The notes under the pieces were generated by a model, which was not told the DNA's origin, did no database searches, and worked only from the letters and a program-made list of their open reading frames with translations. Both the position numbers and the translations under genes were made by a program. This document shows positions 36,704 to 46,505 of a stretch of DNA of 64,000 bases, in pieces. The stretch is from NCBI GenBank assembly GCA_902800965.1, contig CADCGK010000010.1:1-64000 (forward strand), in the 5' to 3' direction. Source of the stretch: an uncultured Bacteroidia bacterium (lineage in GTDB: Bacteria > Bacteroidota > Bacteroidia > Bacteroidales > F082). Numbering within the stretch: the stretch's first letter is position 1; the number at the start of each line of letters is the position of its first letter.

Positions 36704-38578
36704 ATGCTGTTCGAGAAGTATGATATAATTGTAGTTGGTGCTGGGCATGCCGGGTGTGAGGCTGCTGCTGCTGGAGCACGTTTAGGCAATAAGGTTCTTT
36801 TGGTTACCATGGATTTGCGTCTTATGGCCTCCATGTCTTGCAATCCTGCTATGGGGGGTATTGCTAAGGGCCAGATTGTGCGTGAAATTGATGCCCTTGG
36901 AGGTTGTTCTGGCATTGTCTCTGATAAGACCATGATACAGTTTCGGATGCTCAATCGTTCAAAAGGTCCAGCTATGTGGAGCCCGCGTTGTCAAAGTGAC
37001 AAAATGATGTTTTCGGCTGAGTGGCGTTCGGTTTTGGAACAAGTTCCTAATTTGGATTTTTGGCAGGATTCCGTGGATGGATTGCTTTTCGATGGGGATA
37101 GCGTTTGTGGAGTCCATACCTTTATGGGTGGTAATGCCTATTCAAAAACGGTTATCTTGACCAATGGTACTTTCTTGAATGGCTTGATTCATATCGGTGA
37201 AATGCATTTTTCTGGGGGACGAATGGGTGAGCTTGCCAGTCATGGAATCTCAGAACAACTGAAGGATCGTGGTTTTGAAGTAAAACGTCTTAAGACTGGA
37301 ACACCTGTCCGTATCGATGGAAGAACGATTGATTTCTCCAAACTTGTTGAGCAACCCGGTGATGAAGATGTGACGGGATTTTCTTATCTAAAACATTTAC
37401 CTATTAGTAAACAGAGGAGTTGTTATATTGCCCGTACCTCAACAAGAGTTCATGATATCTTGCGTAAAGGTTTTAAATATTCACCTATGTTTGCTGGACG
37501 TATCCAAGGTGTTGGTCCTAGATATTGTCCTAGTATAGAGGATAAGATAGAGCGTTTTTCCGATAAAGATTCCCATCAGTTGTTTGTTGAACCGGAGGGC
37601 TGGACTACGCAAGAATACTACCTTAACGGTTTCAGTTCTTCTTTACCTGACTATATTCAATTTGAGGCACTTCGTGCTATTGAAGGATTTGAGAACGCTA
37701 AGATTTTTAGACCTGGATATGCTATTGAATATGATTATTTTCCACCTGTTCAGCTTCATCATTCTTTGGAAACACGGTTAATCCACGGTTTGTTCTTTGC
37801 TGGTCAAATCAATGGAACGACAGGTTATGAAGAAGCCGCTTGTCAAGGATTAATGGCTGGAATCAACGCTCATCTTTTGATCCATTCTGAGGATCCTTTG
37901 GTGCTTTCGCGCTCTGATGCTTATATTGGTGTCTTGATTGATGATTTGATTACAAAAGGGGTTGATGAACCTTACAGAATGTTCACTAGTAGGGCTGAAT
38001 ATCGTATTTTGTTACGGCAAGACAATGCAGATGCACGTCTTACAGAACGTTCTTATCATTTGGGTTTGGCATCAGAAGATCGTTACCAACAGTATTTAGA
38101 GAAGAAATCAATTGTTGATGAAATGATAGCCTACCTAAATGCTACCAGTGTTACTCCTGAAGAAATCAATGGATTCCTTGAGTCCCATGAAACTACTCCT
38201 ATCACCCAACGTACCCGTCTAGGCTATATTCTTCTGCGTCCTCAGTTGAGTTTGTTCGATATGATCTCGCAGTTGAACATCCTTTCTTCAAAATATAATT
38301 TATCTGACCGATTTGTTCGTGAATGTGTTCAAGAAGCTGAGATATTGATCAAATATGACGGTTATATCAATAAGGAATATGATTTGGCAGAAAAATTGAA
38401 TCGACTTGATTATGTTAAATTACCTGTTGATTTTGATTATCATACGCTGACCTCATTGTCTTACGAAGCAAGGGAAAAACTTAACCGCTATAAACCAGAA
38501 ACCCTTGGCCAAGCTAGCAGAATCAGTGGTATTTCTCCCTCTGATATTTCTGTATTAGCCATATTTTTAGGAAGATAA
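36704..38578 (+). CDS. mnmG: tRNA U34 5-carboxymethylaminomethyl modification enzyme MnmG
   Basis: This 624-residue FAD enzyme works with MnmE to install cmnm5U34 in tRNAs reading NNA/NNG. It has the dinucleotide site IIVVGAGHAGCEAAAAGARLG, SCNPAMGGIAKGQIVREIDALGG, the Cys-containing GQINGTTGYEEAACQGL motif and a C-terminal helical tRNA-binding domain ending GISPSDISVLAIFLGR. Length is standard for GidA/MnmG. It is flanked on both sides by parS-like palindromes. Its codons are T-ending, unlike the C-rich peptidase genes later. Confidence 0.97.
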   Translation: MLFEKYDIIVVGAGHAGCEAAAAGARLGNKVLLVTMDLRLMASMSCNPAMGGIAKGQIVREIDALGGCSGIVSDKTMIQFRMLNRSKGPAMWSPRCQSDKMMFSAEWRSVLEQVPNLDFWQDSVDGLLFDGDSVCGVHTFMGGNAYSKTVILTNGTFLNGLIHIGEMHFSGGRMGELASHGISEQLKDRGFEVKRLKTGTPVRIDGRTIDFSKLVEQPGDEDVTGFSYLKHLPISKQRSCYIARTSTRVHDILRKGFKYSPMFAGRIQGVGPRYCPSIEDKIERFSDKDSHQLFVEPEGWTTQEYYLNGFSSSLPDYIQFEALRAIEGFENAKIFRPGYAIEYDYFPPVQLHHSLETRLIHGLFFAGQINGTTGYEEAACQGLMAGINAHLLIHSEDPLVLSRSDAYIGVLIDDLITKGVDEPYRMFTSRAEYRILLRQDNADARLTERSYHLGLASEDRYQQYLEKKSIVDEMIAYLNATSVTPEEINGFLESHETTPITQRTRLGYILLRPQLSLFDMISQLNILSSKYNLSDRFVRECVQEAEILIKYDGYINKEYDLAEKLNRLDYVKLPVDFDYHTLTSLSYEAREKLNRYKPETLGQASRISGISPSDISVLAIFLGR

Positions 38579-38583
38579 CATAT

Positions 38584-38599
38584 TGTTTCACGTGAAAAT
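38584..38599. promoter_or_regulatory. Second parS-like palindrome downstream of mnmG
   Basis: TGTTTCACGTGAAAAT matches the parS consensus at 14 of 16 positions and has the complete central palindrome TTTCACGTGAAA. It lies six bases after the mnmG stop codon. Confidence 0.6.
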
Positions 38600-38606
38600 G
38601 TAGATT

Positions 38607-39488
38607 ATGTGTACTTGCCCTTGGTGTGGAAATTTAACCGATCATTTCTATATGGAGGTGAAGGATTATTTTTTGACTAAAGAAGATTTTGGTCTTTATC
38701 AATGTGATCACTGTGGGTTGCTTTTCACCGTTCCTCGGCCAACACCTGAAGTAATTGGAAAATACTATAAATCTAATGAGTATTATAGCCATCAACAAAA
38801 CAAAAAAGGAATCATTCCTCGTATATATGAAACCGTAAAGTTATTTAATATCAAAAGGAAAGCTTCTTATGCTATTGATGGTCTGAAATCAGGCAAGCTT
38901 TTGGATATAGGTTGTGGTGTTGGTGATTTTCTGTGTCATGTGAAATCTAAGGGTTGGGATGTTGTCGGAATAGAACCCTCTGCTGATGCCAAATCCATTG
39001 CCCAAGATCGTTTGGGATTTCTTCCATTGAATCCTGCCGACTCATATTTGTTGCCAAATAATTCCTTCGATGTAATTACTATGTGGCATGTGCTCGAACA
39101 TATAGATGATCTTAAATTTCAGATATCCGAATTATACAGACTTCTTAAACCTTTTGGTCGGTTGATTATCGCTTTACCTAACTATCAATCATTTGATTGT
39201 CAGTATTATAAGGATAAATGGGCCGCTTGGGATGTTCCGCGTCATTTAAATCATTTCTCTCCAGAATCAATTTGTTCCATTATTACTTCTAATGGTATGA
39301 AATTTGTTGACAATCAAAAGCTTAAATGGGATGCTTACTACATTTCTTTCTTGAGTGAACGTTATTTGTGTCACTCCCTACCTTTGCTTCGTGGTGCTTG
39401 TGTCGGTTTGAAATCCAATCTGAAGGCTTCTCAATCTGGTATGTATTCTAGTTTAGTATATCGTTTTCAAAAACCTTTCGATGAATAA
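38607..39488 (+). CDS. SAM-dependent methyltransferase with N-terminal zinc ribbon
   Basis: This 293-residue protein starts with a zinc-ribbon-like CPWCGN ... YQCDHCGLLF (residues 4-36). It continues with a class I methyltransferase fold: LLDIGCGVGDFL (about 96-107), the acidic VGIEPSADA, and FDVITMWHVLEHIDD (about 153-167), as in the Methyltransf_23 group. Such fusions are frequent among glycan and small-molecule methyltransferases; the substrate is unknown. It overlaps the histidine kinase gene by 8 bases and lies just after the second parS-like site. Confidence 0.85.
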   Translation: MCTCPWCGNLTDHFYMEVKDYFLTKEDFGLYQCDHCGLLFTVPRPTPEVIGKYYKSNEYYSHQQNKKGIIPRIYETVKLFNIKRKASYAIDGLKSGKLLDIGCGVGDFLCHVKSKGWDVVGIEPSADAKSIAQDRLGFLPLNPADSYLLPNNSFDVITMWHVLEHIDDLKFQISELYRLLKPFGRLIIALPNYQSFDCQYYKDKWAAWDVPRHLNHFSPESICSIITSNGMKFVDNQKLKWDAYYISFLSERYLCHSLPLLRGACVGLKSNLKASQSGMYSSLVYRFQKPFDE

Positions 39489-42400
39489 TACAGTATCCAA
39501 CAATAATCGAGTTGTATCTTGGGTCCTTTGGGGATTGTGTTTATGCCTTGGGCTGTTTTTGGCTCTCCATGTATTTTCGTCTAGTACAAAAGCGGACGAT
39601 ATATATGCTATTCGTGTACAAAATGCGGTCTTGGATCTGGAAAAACTTCATGAAACTGCCATCGATAACCTGATTTCAAGGGTTGAGGAAATTCATAATA
39701 ACACCGCTCCTAATTACTTTGAATCTCTTGGTGATGATCTAGGTATCTATGTCTTTAACCAAGATACCTTGATTTTTTGGAATTCCAACCTTATTGAGCC
39801 CAAACTGTTGCGTAAAAGAGTCAAAAAAGATTGTGATACAATTCTGAATCTTGGGTTAGGTGACTTTTTGGTGTCTTCAGCTGTTAAAGACAGTTATACG
39901 TGCTATTTGTTTTCTTTGTTGAATACTACATATCCTATTGAAAATAAATATTTTGTCAACCGTTTTTTACCTCTCTCTGGAAATCATAAGGTGTTTTTTA
40001 GTTCCCTGCGAACGGATAAATCGTATGCATTGTATTCCCAATCCGGAAGGCTTTTGTCTTATTTCTCGTTAGCTTTTCCTCAAGCTTGGAAATCACACAA
40101 CCTTTCATTGCTGGTGGTTTGTGTCTTGTTAATGATACTTTGCCTGTATCTATTGGCTTATAGGTTTATAAGTGCAAGGTTTTCCATCCAAACTCAACGA
40201 AAGTCCCTTTGGCTTTACATTACAATCTATGCCGCTGTAGTTTTTTTGGCAGTGGTTGCATTTCGCTGTCTTTTCCACTGCTTGTTTGATCATGGCTTTT
40301 TTATCCCTTCAGCCATGCGTCTCGATTTATGTTTTGCCGCCTTGTTCCTGAGCATGCTGGCATTGGTTACTGTATTGTTTGTCCTCCTGAAATTGTTCAA
40401 TCCTTGGATTCAAGGTAAAAACAAGGTTCTTCTCATGCTTTCACAGTTTGTTTTATGGGGGGTGTTACTTACTTTGCTTTATGATCGGGAATGCACAAGG
40501 TTCGAAAATCAACAGATCCAAGAATTGGCGGTAAATCTCTCCAATGAAAGGGACTATGAATTCGAACAGTCATATTACCAATTCCTTACAGCTGCAGAAG
40601 AGGATACTACGTTTTTCACTACAGTTCTTTCCAATGATATCATGGACGAGGTGGCAAAAGATTATATGCGAAGTTTTTTATTTGATTCTGTGATGAATCA
40701 ATATGAAGTGTCGCTGACATTATGCACGCCTGGACTCGAATTAGAAGTGCAGCCAGAAGATGTGATCACGGATTGCAAGAATTATTTCTATGACAAAATT
40801 GAAAAGAACCATGGTGAAGATCTAGGTTATGGATTGTGTTTCTTGGATTATAACTCTTTGGACCCAAGCTATTTATCCATGATTAATATTCTTGAGCATG
40901 ATTCAATTGTACCAGACGTCATGCTTTATCTTGAGTTTTCAAAACCGATTGCCCCACAAGGATTTGGGCTGCCAAAACTGCTTCAAAGCAGTCAAAACAT
41001 ATTGCCTTTGGATTATTCCGTGGCCTGCTATAGCGATAGTCTGCTGATCTATAAATATGGCTCTTATGTCTATCCAAATTACCTTTCTGGTTACAAACAC
41101 TACATCAATGATTTCAGTTATGGAAAGAAACTGAAGCATTACACTTATCAAGCAGATGATTCAAAAGTCATTGCTATTACGACACCGCGGCGAAACTGGA
41201 TGACAATAACAGCTCCTTTTGTGGTCTTCTTTTTCTTTTTGCTGATCTTGTTTTTGCCGGTCTTTATTGTTGGTGACGGGCGTTTCAATAATACAATCAG
41301 GAACACCCTAAGCTATAAATTCCAAATGATGGTGTTGATTGCACTTGGTGTATCGTTTCTGGTGGTCGGCCCCGTCTCCGTGTTGTTTATGCGTAGCCAA
41401 TATACCCAAAAGGCAGAGGATTACCACTTTGAACGCATACGTACTTTGATGATGGATATCACCAGCGAGGTTGATTTTTCATTTCTTAAAGAACCCGGAT
41501 TCAAATACGAGTTAGACAAAATCCTAAAACGTTATTCTGAAACTTTCTTCACTGACATCAGTATCTATGGCCTTGACGGGAAGATGCTGGCTACAACAAG
41601 TCCGGAAGTGATGGACCTTCACCTCCAATCCACTATTATGAATGCCGATGCACTCTATAACCTACACGGCGAGAAAGCTTTGTATTACATTCATGAAGAA
41701 AAGTTGGGCAAAGCAGACTTTCAGTCGGCGTATATTGCAATTCAAGACGGCTCGGGTAAGACGCTGGCTTATTTGAATACACCTTATTTTGCAAGTAAGT
41801 CAGAACTCCGTTCTGAAATATTTAATTATATCCTGACTTACATCAACATTATATTATTGATATTTTTTGTCTTTCTGCCAATTGTGCTGGTAGTTACCCA
41901 TAGCGTTACTAATCCTTTGATCAGATTGCAGGAGAAGATGCGGTTGATAGATATCAATAAGTCAAACGAGAAACTTGAATGGAATAGCAAGGATGAAATC
42001 GGGGCTTTGATTAACCAGTATAATCAGCTGGTGGTGGAGTTGGAGAAGAGTGCCGCAGAATTACGTCGTACCACTACAGAGTCAGCATGGCGCGGTGTTG
42101 CCCGACAGGTCGCACACGAAATCAAGAACTCCTTGACCCCAATGCGTCTGAGCGTGCAACTACTACAACGGACATCTGCACAAAACGGAGGAGAAATGGA
42201 CGAACGCATCCAACGTACTGCCAATACATTATTAGGTCAGATCGACGCTTTGTCTGACATCGCTTCTTCATTCTCGCAATATGCCAAACTCCCAGTGAAT
42301 AATCCGCAACCGCTTGATTTGTCAGAGTTGGTAGGCGATTTGGTAAATCTGTATGACAATATTGAAAACATAACCTTCCATTACAACGTTGACCGGACTG

Positions 42401-42744
42401 CGGATTACACATTTAATGGTGATAAGACGAATCTGAACAGTGCAATAGGAAATATTATCAAAAACGCCACTCAAGCCATTGGTGACAAGCCAAATGGCAA
42501 GATAGAAGTATCGCTTAAACCGTCAGAATCAAGCTTTATTATTCGCGTGCAGGACAATGGCAAAGGTATCAAAGAAGAAGACAAAAAAATGATTTTCCTC
42601 CCGAATTTCACTACAAAAACTGGTGGTTCTGGGGTGGGGTTGTCGTTGACTTATAATATCATTCAAGCAGCCGGTGGCACCATTTCCTTTGAAAGTCAAG
42701 AAGGAGAAGGTGCAGAGTTTGTCATAGAATTACCAATTGTTTGA
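39481..42744 (+). CDS. NtrY-like membrane sensor histidine kinase
   Basis: This 1087-residue hybrid-free kinase has an N-terminal membrane helix (about 13-32) and a large extracytoplasmic region. A group of helices (about 210-340), another at about 575-610 and further helices near 620-650 and 780-805 follow. A HAMP-like linker leads to the H-box VARQVAHEIKNSLTP with His879. The ATPase domain has DNGKGIKEED and GGSGVGLSLTYNII. The H-box plus long multi-pass sensor fits the NtrY family. No response regulator is next to it, so its partner is elsewhere. The 8-base overlap with the methyltransferase gene suggests coupling. Confidence 0.87.
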   Translation: MNNTVSNNNRVVSWVLWGLCLCLGLFLALHVFSSSTKADDIYAIRVQNAVLDLEKLHETAIDNLISRVEEIHNNTAPNYFESLGDDLGIYVFNQDTLIFWNSNLIEPKLLRKRVKKDCDTILNLGLGDFLVSSAVKDSYTCYLFSLLNTTYPIENKYFVNRFLPLSGNHKVFFSSLRTDKSYALYSQSGRLLSYFSLAFPQAWKSHNLSLLVVCVLLMILCLYLLAYRFISARFSIQTQRKSLWLYITIYAAVVFLAVVAFRCLFHCLFDHGFFIPSAMRLDLCFAALFLSMLALVTVLFVLLKLFNPWIQGKNKVLLMLSQFVLWGVLLTLLYDRECTRFENQQIQELAVNLSNERDYEFEQSYYQFLTAAEEDTTFFTTVLSNDIMDEVAKDYMRSFLFDSVMNQYEVSLTLCTPGLELEVQPEDVITDCKNYFYDKIEKNHGEDLGYGLCFLDYNSLDPSYLSMINILEHDSIVPDVMLYLEFSKPIAPQGFGLPKLLQSSQNILPLDYSVACYSDSLLIYKYGSYVYPNYLSGYKHYINDFSYGKKLKHYTYQADDSKVIAITTPRRNWMTITAPFVVFFFFLLILFLPVFIVGDGRFNNTIRNTLSYKFQMMVLIALGVSFLVVGPVSVLFMRSQYTQKAEDYHFERIRTLMMDITSEVDFSFLKEPGFKYELDKILKRYSETFFTDISIYGLDGKMLATTSPEVMDLHLQSTIMNADALYNLHGEKALYYIHEEKLGKADFQSAYIAIQDGSGKTLAYLNTPYFASKSELRSEIFNYILTYINIILLIFFVFLPIVLVVTHSVTNPLIRLQEKMRLIDINKSNEKLEWNSKDEIGALINQYNQLVVELEKSAAELRRTTTESAWRGVARQVAHEIKNSLTPMRLSVQLLQRTSAQNGGEMDERIQRTANTLLGQIDALSDIASSFSQYAKLPVNNPQPLDLSELVGDLVNLYDNIENITFHYNVDRTADYTFNGDKTNLNSAIGNIIKNATQAIGDKPNGKIEVSLKPSESSFIIRVQDNGKGIKEEDKKMIFLPNFTTKTGGSGVGLSLTYNIIQAAGGTISFESQEGEGAEFVIELPIV

Positions 42745-42773
42745 AATACGACCAAATAATAATACTATTTTTG
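42741..42773 (+). promoter_or_regulatory. Possible promoter of the flippase gene
   Basis: TATTTTTG (42766-42773) lies 25 bases before the start codon, with TTG at 42741-42743; the 22-base spacer is slightly long. Confidence 0.45.
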
Positions 42774-42798
42774 CGTTAGAAACAACAAAATCCCACCC

Positions 42799-44310
42799 AT
42801 GGCAGAAAACAGATTAGGATCCTTGGCAAAGCAAACGGCCATCTACGGCTTGAGCAGTATCATTGGCAGGTTCTTGAACTACCTGCTGGTGCCTCTTTAT
42901 ACTTACAAAATTGCCGCAGAATCAGGAGGCTATGGTATCGTCACGAATCTTTACGCCTATACCGCCCTGCTTCTTGTCATATTAACCTTCGGCATGGAGA
43001 CGACTTTCTTCCGCTTTTCCAACAAGGAAGGTGTCGATCCAAACAAAGCCTTTTCCACCTCAGGTCTGGCAGTGGGGTTGGTTTCCTTGATCTTCATTGC
43101 CCTGGTCAGCATTTTTTTGAATCCGATTTCCAACGCCCTCCACTATGCCGACCATCCGGAATTTGTGGAAATCATGGCCCTTATCGTAGCGTTGGACGCC
43201 TTTCAGGCAATTCTGTTTGCCCGGCTACGCTATGAAAACAAAGCCGTCAAATTTGCCACGCTGAAGCTCCTGTTTATCTTCCTCAACATCGGGTTGAATC
43301 TGTTCATCTTCTTGGTTGCGCCAGGGCTGAAAGAGAGTCATCCAGGTTTGATGGGCTGGTATGAGAATAGTTATCAAGTCGGCTATATTTTTATTGTCAA
43401 CCTCATCTGCACGGGCTTGATTACCCTTGGTTTCATTCCTGAAATCAAGAAGTTGCGTTTCGGCATCGACCGTAAGATGTTGAAGCAGATGTTGCGTTAT
43501 ACATGGCCACTCCTTCTTTTGGGTTTGGCTGGCATCCTCAACCAGGTGGCCGACAAGATCTGCTACCGTTTCATCGTTCCCGGTGAAGAAGGTGATGTGC
43601 AGCTGGGCATCTATGGCGCCTGCGTCAAAATTGCGATGATTATGGCGATGATCACCCAGGCTTTCCGTTATGCCTACGAACCCTTCGTCTTTGGTGGCAA
43701 ACGCGATACCGCCGACAAGGAAACCCAAGCCAAGGTGATGAAATACTTCATCATTTTCACTTTGTTTGCTTTCCTCGCGGTGGTGATGTACATGCCGATT
43801 CTCAAGCACATCATCAAGAGCGACTATTGGGAGGGCCTTCGCGTAGTGCCCATCGTGATGATGGCCGAGATCTTCATGGGTATCTATTTCAACCTCTCGT
43901 TCTGGTACAAGCTCATTGACGAAACATGGTGGGGGGCTGTCTTCAGTGCCATTGGTTGTGTGGTGTTGTTGGCCATCAACTTCATCTTTGTGCCAAAATA
44001 CGGCTATATGGCCTGTGCTTGGGGCGGTTTCGCCGGTTATGGCACCTGCATGGTCCTGTCATATTTTGTGGGCCAAAAGAAAGCTCCCATCCCTTACGAC
44101 CTCAATTCGGCTTTGATGTATCTTGCTGTCACAACCGCCTTGTTTTACGCCCAAAAACTCATCCATGTTGAAAGCACGGCATGGACTTTGGTGATCAACA
44201 CCGGCTTGTTATTGCTGTTCTTCGCCTTTATCTGTTGGAGGGAGAAGGACTTGGTAAAAGGTGTGAGGAATGTTGTAAATACTAAATTATTGAAAAAGAA
44301 AACCCCCTAA
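42799..44310 (+). CDS. Wzx-like polysaccharide flippase
   Basis: This 503-residue protein has about 14 membrane helices and the N-terminal KQTAIYGLSSIIGRFLNYLLVPLYT pattern of the PST/MOP (Wzx, RfbX) family. Such proteins flip undecaprenyl-linked glycan units across the inner membrane. It is not adjacent to the minus-strand polysaccharide operon, but it could serve that locus or the downstream envelope operon. Its stop codon touches a 9-base-period tract that fills the gap to dut. Confidence 0.87.
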   Translation: MAENRLGSLAKQTAIYGLSSIIGRFLNYLLVPLYTYKIAAESGGYGIVTNLYAYTALLLVILTFGMETTFFRFSNKEGVDPNKAFSTSGLAVGLVSLIFIALVSIFLNPISNALHYADHPEFVEIMALIVALDAFQAILFARLRYENKAVKFATLKLLFIFLNIGLNLFIFLVAPGLKESHPGLMGWYENSYQVGYIFIVNLICTGLITLGFIPEIKKLRFGIDRKMLKQMLRYTWPLLLLGLAGILNQVADKICYRFIVPGEEGDVQLGIYGACVKIAMIMAMITQAFRYAYEPFVFGGKRDTADKETQAKVMKYFIIFTLFAFLAVVMYMPILKHIIKSDYWEGLRVVPIVMMAEIFMGIYFNLSFWYKLIDETWWGAVFSAIGCVVLLAINFIFVPKYGYMACAWGGFAGYGTCMVLSYFVGQKKAPIPYDLNSALMYLAVTTALFYAQKLIHVESTAWTLVINTGLLLLFFAFICWREKDLVKGVRNVVNTKLLKKKTP

Positions 44311-44335
44311 TTCGTTTAATTCGTAAAATTCGCCG
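44309..44335. repeat. 9-base-period tandem tract at the flippase/dut junction
   Basis: Three 9-base units (AATTCGTTT, AATTCGTAA, AATTCGCCG) fill the gap between the flippase stop and the dut start. It has the same setting as the heptamer tracts but a different period. Confidence 0.75.
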
Positions 44336-44337
44336 AT

Positions 44338-44775
44338 ATGAAACTCAGAATAGTCAATCAATCGAACAATCCTTTGCCAGCGTATGAGACCGTCAACTCT
44401 GCTGGCATGGACCTCCGCGCTTACTTGCCCGAAGGCCCCGTCACCCTCGAACCTATGCAGCGCGGCCTTGTGCCCACTGGCCTTTACATGGAGATTCCCG
44501 AGGGCTACGAAGGACAAGTGCGTCCCCGTAGTGGACTGGCCATCAAGAGCGGCATCACCGTGCTTAACTCGCCAGGTACCATCGATGCCGACTATAGGGG
44601 ACAGGTGTGCGTTATCCTGATCAACCTGTCTGACAAACCCTTCATCATCAACAGTGGTGACCGTATCGCCCAGTTGATCATCGCCCGATGCGAGCAAGTT
44701 GAGCCGGTACAGGTGGAAGTCCTTTCTGAGACAGAACGTGGGGAAGGCGGATTTGGACACACAGGAAAGAGATAA
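44338..44775 (+). CDS. dut: dUTP diphosphatase
   Basis: This 145-residue trimeric dUTPase hydrolyses dUTP to dUMP, keeping uracil out of DNA. It has all five motifs: [38 protein letters not shown] and the C-terminal [11 protein letters not shown]. Start and length are standard. Its stop codon (44773-44775) lies within a heptameric tract that continues towards the next gene. Confidence 0.97.
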   Translation: MKLRIVNQSNNPLPAYETVNSAGMDLRAYLPEGPVTLEPMQRGLVPTGLYMEIPEGYEGQVRPRSGLAIKSGITVLNSPGTIDADYRGQVCVILINLSDKPFIINSGDRIAQLIIARCEQVEPVQVEVLSETERGEGGFGHTGKR

Positions 44776-44802
44776 AAGATAAGAGATAAAAGATAAAAGT
44801 TT
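44768..44802. repeat. Heptameric tandem tract at the dut/TPR junction
   Basis: Five 7-base units alternate AGAGATA and AAAGATA forms and end AAAGTTT. The dut stop codon TAA is part of the first two units. Confidence 0.88.
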
Positions 44803-44819
44803 AGCCCGAAGGGCTTAAA
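44800..44819. repeat. Small hairpin following the dut heptamer tract
   Basis: AGCCC (44803-44807) and GGGCT (44811-44815) pair around GAA, flanked by TTT and AAA. It directly continues the heptameric tract and may be a dispersed element; only one copy is seen here. Confidence 0.4.
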
Positions 44820-44828
44820 GCTCGGTAG

Positions 44829-46505
44829 ATGAAAAGAGTATTAATCATATTGTTGTTGTTGGTTTCCATCACGGGTTATTCGCAGGTGGACAAACGAAAG
44901 AATGCAACCTATTTCTCAAAAGGACTCGAATGCAAATACAAGGAAGACGTTGAAGGCGCCATCAAGAACTTTGAGGATGCCTTGAAATTCATGCCCAACG
45001 ATGCCGCCAGCATGTTCGAACTGAGTGAACAATACGTCAAAGCGGGTAGGGTAGAGGATGGCTTCGTCATGATCAGGAAGGCAGCCGACCTCGACCTGGA
45101 AAACAAGTGGTACCAAATGCGTCTGGCCTTGTTTTACCGTAATCACCAACAGTTCGACGAGTTCATCAAAATCTATGAATCGTTGGTCGAAAAGTATCCC
45201 GATGATGTCAACATCCTTACCGAGCTGATCGATGTGTGTCTGGTCTCGGAAAACTACGATAAGGCACTCGAAAAACTTGACCTTCTCGAAAAACAGGCTG
45301 GTTTCAACGCCTTGGTAAGCGAACAGCGCATCGAAATCCTCAAAAGGCAGAACAAGACCAAGGAAATGATTGCTGAGTTGAAGCGGCTGATTGAAGAAAA
45401 CCCTGAAAATACGCGCTACTACCACATGTTGGCCAAGGTGTATATGGAAAACAAAAAGGAAAAAGACGCCGTGAAACTGTACGAACAAATCAAGTCCATC
45501 GACCCCACCGATCCTTACATCAACATTTCGTTGCTGGAGTATTACGAGAAAAACGGCGACATGGACAAGGCTTTTGACGAGTTGCTTGCTGCCATTAAGA
45601 ACAAGAACCTGGACTTCAACACCAAAGCCAATATTTATGACTATTGGTTCAATAAGTTTCAAGACTCAAAAGACATTGACCGGCAAGCGCTGCAGGTAGG
45701 CAATGCTTTCATCGAGAATTATCCCGACAACAAGATGGGTTACCTGGTCCTGGCTTCATATTATATCAATCGCGAGGAATACCGTCCTTGTCGAGACTAT
45801 GCCATGAAGGCCTTGAAGTACGATCCCTCCAATTTTGCCGCTTGGCAATATGTGGTGCTTAGCGATGGCCCCTTGCAGGAGGTGGATTCCCTCAAGAAGC
45901 ACTCCCTGCAAGCCCTTCAGTTCTATCCTACACAGCCAGTGTTCTATTGGTTTGCTGGTGTTTCTCACGCCTATAACAAACAAGACGAAGAGGCCATCTC
46001 TTATTTTGAAAAAGGGCGTAAGTTCGTGGTGGATAAGAAGCTGTTGGCCGATTTCGATAGCTATCTCGGCGATCTTTACCATGCTGTCGGTGAAGCCGAG
46101 AAATCATATCAGGCCTACGACCGTGTGCTGAACTTCGATCCCGACAATGCCTTGGTGCTGAACAACTACGCCTACTACCTCTCCTTGCAAGGCTTGGAAC
46201 TCGACAAAGCACTGCAAATGGCTACCCACGCCATCGAGTTGGATCCAAAATCCATCTATTATGCCGACACCTACGCCTGGGTGCTTTATAAGCTGGGACG
46301 TTATCAAGATGCGGAGAAGGCCATGAAGAAATGCTTGGATATGGACAAGAATCCATCAGGCTCCAATTACGAGCATTATGGCGACATCCTCTTCAAGCTG
46401 GGCAAGACCGCAGATGCGGTTACTTACTGGGACAAAGCCGCCAAGGCTGGAGGTGGTTCAAAGTTTTTGGAACAGAAGTTGAACGACAAGACCTTGTATG
46501 AATAA
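44829..46505 (+). CDS. Exported tetratricopeptide-repeat protein
   Basis: This 558-residue protein has a signal peptide (MKRVLIILLLLVSITGYSQ) and tandem TPR-like helices throughout: FSKGLECKYKEDVEGAIKNFEDALKF near the start, FYWFAGVSHAYNKQDEEAISYFEKG, and NNYAYYLSLQGLELDKALQMATHAI in the last third. It is probably a periplasmic scaffold for protein-protein contacts. It overlaps the DUF4292 lipoprotein gene by 8 bases, which overlaps the EnvC-like gene, so the three form a coupled set likely acting in envelope assembly. Confidence 0.85.
   Translation: MKRVLIILLLLVSITGYSQVDKRKNATYFSKGLECKYKEDVEGAIKNFEDALKFMPNDAASMFELSEQYVKAGRVEDGFVMIRKAADLDLENKWYQMRLALFYRNHQQFDEFIKIYESLVEKYPDDVNILTELIDVCLVSENYDKALEKLDLLEKQAGFNALVSEQRIEILKRQNKTKEMIAELKRLIEENPENTRYYHMLAKVYMENKKEKDAVKLYEQIKSIDPTDPYINISLLEYYEKNGDMDKAFDELLAAIKNKNLDFNTKANIYDYWFNKFQDSKDIDRQALQVGNAFIENYPDNKMGYLVLASYYINREEYRPCRDYAMKALKYDPSNFAAWQYVVLSDGPLQEVDSLKKHSLQALQFYPTQPVFYWFAGVSHAYNKQDEEAISYFEKGRKFVVDKKLLADFDSYLGDLYHAVGEAEKSYQAYDRVLNFDPDNALVLNNYAYYLSLQGLELDKALQMATHAIELDPKSIYYADTYAWVLYKLGRYQDAEKAMKKCLDMDKNPSGSNYEHYGDILFKLGKTADAVTYWDKAAKAGGGSKFLEQKLNDKTLYE

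Noticed and set aside
33010..42744. AT-rich, T-ending codon block as a horizontally acquired island
   Set aside because: It contains core genes (ybeY, mnmG) with normal family sequences and no mobility genes; expression level or position is a simpler explanation.
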